Shown here one piece after another: positions 49,722 to 60,695 of a DNA stretch of 64,000 bases. A model generated the notes under the pieces. The model was not told where the DNA came from, made no database searches, and saw only the letters and a program-made list of their open reading frames with translations. Origin of the DNA: Mya arenaria (lineage: Eukaryota > Mollusca > Bivalvia > Myida > Myidae); contig NC_069125.1 in assembly GCF_026914265.1 (NCBI RefSeq), positions 20,200,966-20,264,965 of the forward strand. The letters are read 5' to 3'. Made by a program: the position numbers and the translations under genes. Numbering within the stretch: the stretch's first letter is position 1; each line of letters begins with the position of its first letter.

Positions 49722-51276
49722 TATGGGCTTTTATCCTGTAATATTAAATAAGACAATTAAATGCAAAATCTCATTTGTTTTATTGAAGCAAAATTGCCAG
49801 ATTGGGCAATAAAGTGGTAAAGTATCGAGACACAGTCTGTATAATGATGACAAGCAAAAAGATAAGTTCTTTTACGCGTGTTGATTTTAAAATCGCCAAC
49901 TGCTCATGGCAATGATCAATCAGTTCCTAAAAAAGAAGCCAAAATGAAATAATCCGTCTGTTAAAACTGTTTCAATGTGGAAGAGGAAGTTGACCATTGA
50001 AGTTGAATCTGGTTTTGTGAGTTGAAAATTTAAGCACTTGTAAAAATGGGCGAGTATCAAAAAAAAAGTTAAATTCAAGCCCAGGTTCAGATTTGTACCT
50101 AGTCAGTCAAATAAAGGTCTTCACCTGTTCACAATTGTCACAAGAGAGGTCAATATTTATGAATTACCGGGCACTTTAAATAACAGTCTTAACAAGAGTG
50201 GCATTAGCTTTTGACTCGAAAATATGTGACATACTAAAATTTATTCAAAAAAACTTATAAAAACATTTCATTAAAGATGGAAAGTAATTAAAAGCAACAT
50301 ATCCTGCGAATTTCTTACAAACTCACCTTATACCGAATCGTAAAAAGTACCGTTTTAAAGGAATTAAAGTCTTTTCAAAGGTAAACAATAACAAAACGTT
50401 TTCACCCGCATGATCGTTTTGATCAACACATTCAAACTATAGTTTTGAAAAACATATTTTTTCATGAAATATATAAAAATGTTTCATATAGACTGAAATC
50501 ATTGTGTAAATAATATATTTTTTGCTATTTCCCTGTGTAAATGTTCATTTTATTCTTATTAGAATTATAATCGGCTAAAATGCAGGGCGCAACAAAATCG
50601 AATAAACCGTGCACCTGTCAGACTGGTATGTTAAATATCGTCGTAGTTTTTTGAGCGCTCTTTGAAATAAAATCAAGTAAATCGCAGAAAGAAAAGTTAA
50701 CCCGTCAAATGTTGTTTACTAGAAACAAAATGGACGACACCAGAGAAATTCACAATTACGGCATCGACAACATCTAAAATCCTAAAGTAAACTTAACCGA
50801 GCAAACGTCCCACATAAATGTGAAGTATTGGCGCGTTAAAATATATCTAAAGTTAAATGTATATTAAAAAGAACAAACAGTTCAATTCAACATGACACCG
50901 TCTCACATCAGCTTCACCAAAATGGCAAAAATCACATTAACTTATATGAAGAAATAATAAAAAAAACCAGTCTATTAACATACAGTAACATGACCAAATA
51001 GTCATACCAAGGGTGTGTCATGGAAAAACTGCCTCATTTTCTTCAAGGATTTTTTCAATATTACTGACTAGAAACTGATTGAAAACTTACCTTATGTCAC
51101 AACATATCAACAGAAGTTTTGCCAGAAAATCAACCTTGAACCTAGAAAAATCGTTTTGAAAAAAAGCCACCTCCTTAATGATAAAAGTCACCATTTTGTT
51201 TGAATATATCAACTGTTTGAATCACCATGGATTTGAACAATCTAAGTAAAACGTACTCTCCAGCTATAGATGTGCC
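49722..51276. other. Divergent intergenic region upstream of SF3A2
   Basis: AT-rich region between the SF3A2 start and the next transposon. It should hold the SF3A2 promoter and possibly a 5' exon of the plus-strand gene at 54309. A 14-codon frame beginning at 50730 (ATGGACGACACC...) is too short to call. No TATA box or array stands out. Confidence 0.4.
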
Positions 51277-51814
51277 TAGTGATGGGCCGATGATCGGCGA
51301 TAATCGATTATATCGGCAGACATTCATTATATTGGCAGACATTCATAACACTGCGATTGGCGACCTCATCGTTCCATAATCAAATAATTGAAAATTTTTT
51401 TTGCTTGAATCTAGTAAATTTCCAACTTTATATAGCGCAGTAACTTAGAGCTAAGAGAAGTAAACGCTACTACGAGTTTTAACAGTACTTTTCTTTGCGT
51501 TCAAATTGCTTTTTAAACTCAAAATATTTTATTACCCTGGTAATCGGTTGTCCAGGTGCTGGGAAAGTGCAAATTATTCCAGCGAAATGGTGTGGGTCAT
51601 TCAAGCCCAGATTCTTATGAAACTAGGCTTGATTGACCCTAGCTGTGCTCACATATTGAAATGAACATCAAAATCAGTTGATGTAACAACAAGAAATATT
51701 TGAGCCAAACCAATTTGTTATGTCTAATTTTTTCAATTTAATTTTCAAAACTGGTTCAGGTCATTGACGAATGAAAAAGCACATGTATTATACAGGATAA
51801 GAGGGCGAGGATAA

Positions 51815-51911
51815 GACATGGTTGCTTTTGGTTGATAATTGCCCAAGTGAAAAATAATTACCCTCAGGCAATTATTCTTCGCACTATGGCAATTATCAAC
51901 CAAAAAACATG
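51815..51911. repeat. ~97-bp imperfect palindrome
   Basis: TTGGTTGATAATTGCC near 51829 has its exact reverse complement GGCAATTATCAACCAA near 51888. The sequence between also mirrors itself loosely (AAAATAATTACC / GGCAATTATTCTT). It could fold into one long hairpin and may be a small foldback MITE inside the hAT-like element. Confidence 0.7.
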
Positions 51912-52517
51912 TTGTTTTTTAATAACAGTCAACTTAAGTAAATCTCACCATGAAATGTTTCCTTACTTCATAAACCTTGAAATTTTATTTCTTTAATTAT
52001 TTTTAGAATTATTCAATGTGTCAGTAATAATTCCTGTTTTCCGACTGAAGCATTAGAAATGCAATATACCTGATATCTAAGGTCTTTATTAGTTTAAACA
52101 GTATTTATTTCAAATTTACATATACAAGGTATTTTAACAACAATAATAAGGATTGGAAAACAAGTTACTAAAAACTTATGTAAATTCTGTTCCTAATAGT
52201 TATTTAGTTCAATAAACATATAATATTCAAATCCGATACAGATGCTTAAAATAAGATGTGTGATATATTTGTTTATATACTGTTATCATTTCTAACACAT
52301 GTAGCTTTATAGTATGTTTATCATCCCATGCATGACACACTGCCCCCGACACCGAACACTATCTGAACAGACCCGATCAAGCATCGAATCTCCTTGAACT
52401 TGATGTGAACCTCTGCACACACAGAAATATATCCTTGTTTTGTTCAAAAGTTAAGCGATCGTCACCGAAAAGTAAGTTATGAATAGTTGGTGCACAAGGA
52501 AGGTCATTATTGAAATA

Positions 52518-53453
52518 CCGTAAATGACTGGGTATTAGACGCGTTTTTTCCCCTCAGATTCCAATGCAAAAAAATACCTGCGTATAATACCCAGTAACAA
52601 TTTTTTGAACTTTTTTTCTGAGGTCGATTTCAAGCCGAGAGTTTGTTTAGATTTATGTAGAAAGGGATGTTACTCACGTCATATTGATCGATAATATACG
52701 GGTTAAAACGGCAGTTGAAGATTGGTATACGTTAAATATCGTAAGACGTTTATAATTTTAACAAAAATATTTTTCGATTAAAGGTATTCAATATTATTTT
52801 TAATAATAAATTGAATTGAACAATAATTAAACTTGCATATAAGAAAGCAAAGTTGGGCACTGTCAAAATATTTTTTGTTAGTTGTATGATAAGGTGTGAA
52901 AAACTCGCATTGCCTTTTGTTTTGTTTAACATAACAATACTACAAATTGATGCGATAATGGTTTTGTTTTTTCACACATTTACGCGAACTTTATTCTTTT
53001 CTGTAGGTGTTGACATTTTGAGAACAAACCCGCACAATATAAGGTTTACAGTATGCATAACTTAACTTCATTCTCGACAGGTTATCGTTTACGATATACT
53101 GTCAAAAAGAAATCTTACATATTTTCATAAAAGGCACCTTTCAGTGCTATCCAGAAACAAGTGGTCACAATCAGTTCTTTTAAGTGCCTTTCCTAACATA
53201 AAACGAATTAAAATGAAACACATTTTGCATTATCATTGTATGGTTTTAAAGATAAACATCTCCATTTTCACGAAAAAAATATTTTTCATCACTGTCAACA
53301 AACATGGTGGCCGAAATTGACAGACGATGTTGACATATTTTCTATGCGTCTTTTAACCAAAAACATAGATTAAAAGTTTTTTTCTCCAACTTTTCACAGA
53401 ATTTTTTCCCTGCGTCTAATACCCCCTATCGTCTTATAACCAGTCATTTACGG
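52518..53453. mobile_element. 936-bp TIR element, CCGTAAATG ends, TA target site (nested)
   Basis: The left end CCGTAAATGACTGGGTATTA and right end CCAGTCATTTACGG are inverted repeats flanked by TA on both sides (52516-17 and 53454-55). The motif GTATTAGACGC-GTTTTTTCCC near the left end has its inverted relative GGGAAAAAATT/GCGTCTAATACCC near the right, so the TIR is long but gapped. No transposase is seen. The outer CCGTAAATG is shared with 35565-36115. Confidence 0.75.
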
Positions 53454-54029
53454 TATACATCAGAAAATGATGCTTTTTGTGTAACTGTCCAATTACAGCC
53501 TATTAATCGGATAATCAATCGATCAGGGGCTCCTATTAATCGATTATGAAAATCCAAGCCGATTGACCATCACTATGTGTGCCCTTTAGAGTGAGGAATT
53601 ATGATAGAATACCACAGAAATCATAATAATAATAATTATTTCATTTTAAAATTAGAAACATCTGTGTAACCAGTTAAAGTCTAAGAACACCTGAATAGAA
53701 AAAAGGACTGTGAATTGTGTTTTTCTTGAATTTAATGTTTTTAGAGAAGGTAAATATTTCACTATTTGGGGGAAAATGCACACATGTATACACAAATTGA
53801 GTGTCTGAATGAGGACAAACTGCCCTGTGATACTAAATAATAAATCAAAATCATTTGATATAAAAAATTATCACATAACAGTCACTTTACAAACAATTTT
53901 GTCACTGTCAACTTCAAATGCCAAAACACACTGTTAACTTGTTGATAAATATCATGCATGGGATTTACAGCTGAGTTTAGATGTGATTGCAAAAATAATT
54001 AAATTATATTTTTTTAAGTAACATAATTT

Positions 54030-54240
54030 TAATGCCTAGGAAGGGAGGCATTTAGTTGTCACATTCTCGAATAGTTTGTACGTCCGTCTGACTTTATGGG
54101 AAAATGTGTCGCGCATTGTTGGACACTGCATTTGTGATCTTGCCTGAGGTCAAGGTCATACTTAAAGATCAATAGGCTATGTTTCTGACAAGGCCAAATT
54201 AGGGGCTTTGTCACATTCCCAAGGCAGTTCTAACTTGGTT
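54030..54240. repeat. Fragment of a decayed interspersed repeat
   Basis: ATGCCTAGGAAGGGAGGCAT is a hairpin-forming start, followed by TTTGTACGTCCGTCTGAC and GTCAAGGTCATACTTAAAG. The wording resembles the start of family D at 59245 (TATGCCTCCACAAAGTGGCG ... GTCCGTACGTACG), so it is possibly a distant relative. Confidence 0.35.
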
Positions 54241-54308
54241 ATAACGTAATTGTAAAAAAATATTAGAGGAAAAAGAAATACATAATAATTTTATTTATTT
54301 GATTTCAG

Positions 54309-57300
54309 TCTCAGACAAACCATTCAGAATGGAAGAAGAGGAAATGAAAAACGATGTAAACGAATTACGACTAAAAAGGCTGGCTTACTATGAGAGTCTG
54401 AATAAACATCCTTCTGATGAGCCTACGGAGCACAATGGCCACATTGAAACATCCACTGATAAACTCCAAGAGAAGGCTGAAGATAGAAAACAAACTCAAA
54501 GAATTATTGACAGTGAGGAAACAAGAGCAAGATTGTCTAAAAAAAAAATTAACCTGCCAGAACACCATAATATTCAAGGAAACAGTAGCGATAAAGATTT
54601 CAACTTTAAGTCCAACTTATCTGAAAGCAGTGAAAAACTAAAAACATCTGAGTTTCATTTTCAAAATCCTGATGTCCATAGTAACAAAAAGCAACCCGAG
54701 TCTTTTGCCAAATTAGAAAATGAGATATCAAAAAGGTGTTCAGCTGTTTATACTGCAAAATATGCTGATGCCAAGTCTGATGATCTTGACCCATATAATG
54801 AAACAGTAGAAAGGTTGATAAGAGCAACAAAAGAAGAAATGCTAGGCATGACTGTCAGTGATGATATCTGGTCCAAAATAAAAGAGGACTCTAAACAGTT
54901 CTCTAACAGTCTTGATAAAGAGACAGAGGAAAATGATCATACTACTTTTGAAACCAAACCCACATTGGAAATTGCAAAAGCAACAAAAGCCTTTGAACAA
55001 TCTTGTGTTGAATATGAAAACAAAAATTTAGTGGAATATAGTGAAGAGAAACATTTGTCCCATAATGAGAACTTCAGTAATGAACAATCACATAGATCAA
55101 TTGTAAGATCCATTTCAGAAGATGTTGGTCAGAGAAATGGTGCAGTGTTATTTGAAATGGAAAAGACATCTTTAAGACAGCATAGGTCTTCATTTAGTGG
55201 CGCAGTTGATATGCATCCAGAGCCAAGTAAACTAGAACCACATGTTCATAGGAAAGTTGATGATCATCAGGAAGGTCATTTAAAACATAGCTATAACTCT
55301 GCCAAAGTGGAAGAAATGTTTCATTCAGTGCAAGTTTCTTGTCAAAAGGATAATCAGTCTTGGAAAAACCCTCATGTGCAAGGTTATGAAAAAAAACCTT
55401 TGCTAGTAGAAGCCTCTGAGGATTTTTCTGCACTTGGTTTAGAAACTCATAGACCTGAAAATGAGAAAGAGCAGATAGATGTTCAGGCTGAAGATATAAA
55501 TCTAGGTTATACTGTTTCAAAAGAGTTACGGACAGTGTTAGGTGACGATAAATTTAAAGAATTCTTAATAAAAGCTAAGAGAGATATAGATGTTTTAAAT
55601 GATAAGTCAGCTGAAAATTCTTCCAGAACTCCTCGGCTTATCAAAGACAAACCAAGAAAACCAGAAACATCCCATGGGAAAGACATCAAGGAATCAAGGA
55701 CACCAAGACAAGCCAGGGATAGGCATGATTCAAAGGAAGGGAAAAACAAAATAGAGAAAAGAATGCCAGCAGAATCTGCAAAACCTGAAAGTCTTTTACA
55801 ACTCTGTAATTCTCAAGACTTTACTCCTAGATTACAGGATGCTGAAGCTATTGAAAATATTCTTGGTGAATATGTGCTTGGAAATCATGGGGATAAGAGT
55901 AAGGAATCTACAGTGAACCCAGATTACAATTCGAAGAACTTTGAAAAGAATTTAGAAATGATGGATGAAAAAAGTAAGCAAGAGAGTGGTATTGTAATTC
56001 CAACCCTTGATCTAGAAGAAGTAAAAGACGATTCTCCAAGAAGAAAACTGAACAGACCGAAACACCAGCCACCAACTATTTATCAGGAGAAGAAAGGGAA
56101 AGACCATAAGGGCTCAGGTAGAGTTGCTAGTGGTGATTCAAGAACCAGGCAGGGTAAGAATTATGAACAGATAACAGTGCCAAGAAATGTGGCCTTTTCA
56201 GCTGATGAAATCTACAGTCAAGCATATGGTGCCTCATTTTCTGAGCATTCAGGGATTTTAAGCCCTGAAGCTAAACATGGAAATTTTGAATTTGAAAATG
56301 TTCCCCAAACACCTACCACACCTATCCGTCAACCATTGATGCCTCATCAAGATACCACTAGTTTCAGAGGACATTATGGTCAGGATGATGTCAACTTTGG
56401 TTATTATCATGCAGTGAGGCAGCAATATCAAGCAGGAAATATCCGACCACCACACCCCCCTCCATATCAGGGCCATGTGCCCCAGCAGGCTCCCTCAAAC
56501 CATGTGTACAGTAGCTCCCCTGATTATAGTGGGTACGGTGTGAACGCTACCATATACTCAAGTCTAGCTGCCACACAAAATCATGGTGTCCAAATGCCTT
56601 ATCATCAACAAGGTCAAGGCATAATGTACACACATCCTCAGACAACTGTACAAAGCAGCCAAGTACATGAAGTCACAAAACCGAGTTCTCAGATGTCCAA
56701 TGAAATTGTTGCAGTACCCCACCCACCGAGTAAGCCTCGGTCTTTGCAGGGTGTACATAACGCAGTTCACCCATCTGTGCATGCACCTGTTTCCATGACA
56801 AATGAAGGTCATGGTCACATTCAATTTCCAATGGCAACTAAAGGTCAAGGTTATATTCCAGTTTCCATGACTGCTGATGTTCATTTAGCTACTCAAATGG
56901 CTGTCCCTAATTCATTGCACACAAAGGAACATTTTAGAGTGCAAAATCAAAATGACCTTGATCATGTAATACCTGTATCCAAAGCAACACAAACTGGAGA
57001 ATTTTCAAGAGTTCCTATTACATCAGATGCAGAAATGCAGACTGACCGAGGAGATTCACCAGTGGTTGATGATAAAGGTATTTCACTTAAATAATTTCCA
57101 ATGATATTATTATCCGCTTGTTTAATTTATTATTTTGATTCTTGGAATAAGTGTGGCAGCTTTTCTTGCTTGGCCAGGGGGTTAAAGGATACACTGATTT
57201 TTTTTTTGATAATTCTAGAATATGTAATTAAGATTTAATTATAATTTTTTAACTATAATTTGCTTTATCATGGAACTAGAAAAATTTAAATGGTAAATAT

Positions 57301-57469
57301 TTGCCATGCCCCAATGCAATTGTTCATTTGGCTAGCTATATTCTATTTTAACTCCAGTAACAATGGTAGAGGAGTCTACATTCACGTCTGTGAGCCAGAT
57401 TGTTCAAGAGGAACCGCTTGTACCCCACCCACCCAGTGTAGAAAAGGATGGACGACCATCACCACGCAG
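54309..57469 (+). CDS. Unrecognised large hydrophilic protein, 5' part of gene (partial)
   Basis: Two exons are supported: 54309-57077, after an acceptor (TTTGATTTCAG) and ending at GTATTT, and 57358-57469, after AACTCCAG and ending at GTAGTT. The first in-frame ATG, at 54329, gives MEEEEMKNDVNELRLKRLAY. At least 953 residues are coded, and the gene must continue beyond 57469 (phase 2) to exons I could not find. The N-terminal ~650 residues are rich in E, K, S and D, with possible short helical stretches (ELRTVLGDDKFKEFLIKAKR, near 400). Then comes a P/Q/H/Y-rich region (RPPHPPPYQGHVPQQ), then Met/His-rich imperfect repeats (VSMTNEGHGH, MATKGQGYIPVSMT). No catalytic domain, signal peptide or membrane segment is evident. 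It may be a disordered scaffold or cytoskeletal protein; that is a guess. Confidence 0.75.
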
Positions 57470-58494
57470 GTAGTTATTACAGATTTTGTGGAATAGTGAC
57501 ACTGTTTGCCTGGTTTGGGATGAACATAAAGGCTTTTTTTGTTTGAAAATAAGTATTTGTCATTGCCTTAGTGTTGTTTTTCGGTGGCAGAGTAACAACT
57601 ACGAAATCATCTGAGATGTTTAGATGGAACTTGAGACACTTGTTCATAATTGCAATAGACATGTTTTAAGCAAATCCTTACACTTGGAGAACATACTATT
57701 TGAGTTGTGCCTCTTATTTGACTGAACATTTGCATCTTGCAGTGATCTGAATGTTTGTTTCTGCTTTTTTTCGAGCCCACTTGGGGTGAGCTTGACTTGC
57801 AACAATTGTCTGTCCGTCAGTCTGATGGGGGCTTGTCCTGCCAGTAACTTGGCAATGCACTAGGGGATTTTATAATTACTTGTTTACAATGTTTACCATG
57901 AGAGAACGCTGGTAGGTGGGTGAAAAAACGCTGTCATTTAATGTTCACCAGGTGGTCCACCTCATATTTGTCATATCAAAGATCCAGGTCACATTCAGGT
58001 TTACTTGTAATTTTGCTTGTTTGACATCCTAACAAGTTATGGATAATTTTATATAGTCATCAAACCTACACCAATTACATTCCAAGTCAAAGAACAATGG
58101 CAAACAAACAATATGAGGACATTTTTTATAAAAACGCTTTGGCACTATTTTATTAAGTAGTTTTATAATCTATTTCGAAGTGAATTGCTTTAATGGTCAG
58201 ATTAGCAATACTTATTTAAATATGCAAGTGAAACTTTTAATTTACTAGTTGTTTGTGCCATTCATTTCAACTTTAACTAAAATTCTTGATCTTTTAACCC
58301 TTTTCATCCATTTATTTATAAGATGGCTGTTTTTACAGCCAACAGCCTTAAGAGGAATGTGACTTTGTCATTTCTTTCAGAGGCCGGCTTGACAAAGCTT
58401 TAGCTTAATATCCAGTTTCTTAATTTTAATATTTTAATAACATTTAGATGATGCTTAAGTGAGTGTGCTAGGATAACCTGAAAAGTCAAAGTAG
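57470..58494. other. Downstream or intron DNA, no exon found
   Basis: Probably intron of the gene above. Around 57770-58060 there is CCCACTTGGGGTGAGCTTGA and TGTCCGTCAGTCTG, a decayed interspersed repeat. No downstream coding exon in phase 2 was recognised. Confidence 0.4.
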
Positions 58495-59000
58495 ATGATT
58501 TTTAGCTCGACTATTCGAAGAATAGGTGGGCTATACTACTCGCCCCAGTGTCGGCATCGGCGTCGGGTTAAAGTTTTAGGGCAAGTTGGGATTTTCACTT
58601 ATCAGTCCAATACCTTTCATTCAATTGAGTTAATATTTCACACAGTTGTTCAGGGCTATCACATGATGAGGTTAGATAACTCTATATTATTCTTTACACA
58701 GATTATGGCCCCTGATTGACTATGAAACTTAGGTTAAAGTTTTAGGGCAGGTTGGGATATTTATAAATAACTTCTATACCCTTTGTTCAATTGACTTAAT
58801 ACTTCACACAGTTGTTCAGGACCATATTATCGCCCCTGATTGACTTAGGTTAAAGTTTTAGGGCAGGTTAAAGTTTTAGGGCAAGATGGGATTTTAATAA
58901 AAAAACTTCTATACCTTTCATTCAATGCACTTAATAAAATTCAAAATTATTTATGACCATCTTACAACAAGAAACATAACTCCATTTTAACCTTAAATAC
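58495..59000 (+). repeat. Interspersed repeat family A, copy 3 (opposite orientation)
   Basis: It starts TTTTAGCTCGACTATTCGAA-GAATAGG, then CGGCATCGGCGTCGGG and repeated GGTTAAAGTTTTAGGGCA with ATTATGGCCCCTGATTGACT. This is the reverse complement of the order in the copies at 11990 and 43500, and shows the intact left end of the family. Confidence 0.75.
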
Positions 59001-59244
59001 AAATTAATTCCCTTGAATATTTTTTTTTTTTTTTAAATTTCTTTTGACAGGCACATTTTTACATTCCAGTGGTCGAAATTAACACAAGCCCGCAAGCCCT
59101 GCACTGGTAAAATGTCTTCCGGGCTTGCTCAAATTCTGAATTTTTTATAGCAGGGCTTGTTAAAAATCTTTATTCCAAGCAATAATATAAGAATTCGGGC
59201 TTGTTCATCCTCTAGTCTAATTTCGATGACTGACATTCTTAACC

Positions 59245-60033
59245 AGTTTTTATGCCTCCACAAAGTGGCGGCATATAGGGTTGCCCTTGTCCGTACGTAC
59301 GTCTGTCCGTCTGTCTGTCTGTACGTACGTACGTCCCGAAGATTGTTTCCGATCTAATTCTTGAAAACCGTTTGTCCAATCCTCACCAAACTTTAAACAC
59401 ATGTTTGTGACCATAATATCTTGATCAAGTTCGATAGTCATGGAAATCGCTTTAGTCATTTAGGAGTTACGGCCCTTTTTTGCCAAAAATACTTCAAAAA
59501 TATGTTTCCGATCTAATTCTTGAAAACCGTTTGTCCAATCCTCACCAAACTTTAAACACATGTTTGTGACCATAATATCTTGATCAAGTTCGATAGTCAT
59601 GGAAATCGCTTTAGTCATTTAGGAGTTACGGCCCTTTTTTGCCAAAAATACTTCAAAAATATATGTTTCCAATCTAATTCTTGAAAAGTATGTGTCCAAT
59701 CCTCACCAAACTTTACATACATGATTGTGACCATAATATCTTGATCAAGTTCGATAGCCATGGAAATCGCTTTAATCATTTAGGAGTTAGGGCCCTTTAT
59801 TTCCCAACAATACTTAAAAAATATCATCTCGATGTAAATGAGATGTGGATCCAACAAGTTTTTTCCTGCCTGAATGGCGCCATATAACCTATACAGTCTT
59901 GCGATGCCGTAAAACCCAACTCAACTCAACTTATCCTATATGTGCAGATTATCCTGAATAATCATTATGGCTTATTTTCTGTGACAAAAAATCAAAGTGG
60001 GGGCATCTGTGTCCTATGGACACATTTCTAGTT
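59245..60033 (+). repeat. Interspersed repeat family D with three ~160-bp internal repeats
   Basis: It starts TTATGCCTCCACAAAGTGGC-GGCATATAGGG, then a GTACGTACGTCTGTCCGTCT run, then three tandem copies (starting 59345, 59504, 59665) of a ~160-bp module with TTGATCAAGTTCGATAGTCA and ATTTAGGAGTTACGGCCC. It ends GGGGGCATCTGTGTCCTATG-GACACATTTCTAGTTT. The first two modules are nearly identical and the third is more diverged. About 59820-59935 looks like a nested SINE-like tail (TGCCGTAAAACCCAACTCAA). Confidence 0.75.
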
Positions 60034-60695
60034 TACCAAGGGAAAACAAGGAGCGCTATACTATATGGCCCTTGAATTTTTTTTATTAATTTTTTTCTTT
60101 AAATTTTATTTTAATTTCTTTTGAAAGGCATATTTGTATATTCTTTACCACATTTTCATAATGGGAATTCAAGTTATTTGAATGACTTGCGTCATTTTTC
60201 GGGTGGTGGGAGGGCAGCATCAAAGTCAACTTATGTATTGAATAATTTGAGTTAGGTTTGACATAAATAGACCAAACTTGGTAATATTACATTTATATTG
60301 TATTCACTTCTAAGTCAAAGCAGCGATGTCGAGTGCGCTGTCTTACGACATCTCTTGTTATTAAAAAATAAATAAAGTTTGGTTTATCAATTTTGAAGTA
60401 TATGACTTAGATTAAACAAAATGTTGAAACTCACAACAATAAACAAATATAAAGTAAACAAACATTTTATTTACAATTCCATCCAAAATAGGCCCTGTTT
60501 AAAACATATTAAAACCTTTTCTACTTCGGTTACTATCTCACATACCATAATCACTAAACAAGCACAAAATTAGTGTTGTGTATCTGGATTTGAGTCTGTC
60601 CAAAAATCCTTATCATCTAAATATGTTATATAGGTAAACAGAACTTTGCCCGAAATTGTTTTAGTATGCAGATTAAAACATATCCTATGTACATC
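60034..60695. other. Non-coding, nothing identified
   Basis: AT-rich sequence with one GCGATGTCGAGTGCGCTG patch near 60325. No exon was recognised. Confidence 0.4.

Larger units (their letters stand above)
51277..53575. mobile_element. hAT-like non-autonomous DNA transposon carrying a nested element
   Basis: Left terminus TAGTGATGGGCCGATGATCG and right terminus (reverse complement) TAGTGATGGTCAATCGGC are similar inverted ends of the hAT type. Flanking 8-mers GATGTGCC and TGTGTGCC agree at 6 of 8 positions, consistent with an aged 8-bp target duplication. Inner ends on both sides carry AATCGATTA motifs. No transposase frame is seen in 2.3 kb. The element at 52518-53453 is inserted within it, so this one is older. 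Confidence 0.6.

Noticed and set aside
54299-54328. TTG-initiated extension of the 54-kb gene
   Set aside because: It spans an acceptor (GATTTCAG) at 54301-54308; the exon begins at 54309 and the first ATG is at 54329.
59157-59887. Short frames in the family D repeat
   Set aside because: The family D modules repeat these frames and stops interrupt them; no coding function is indicated.
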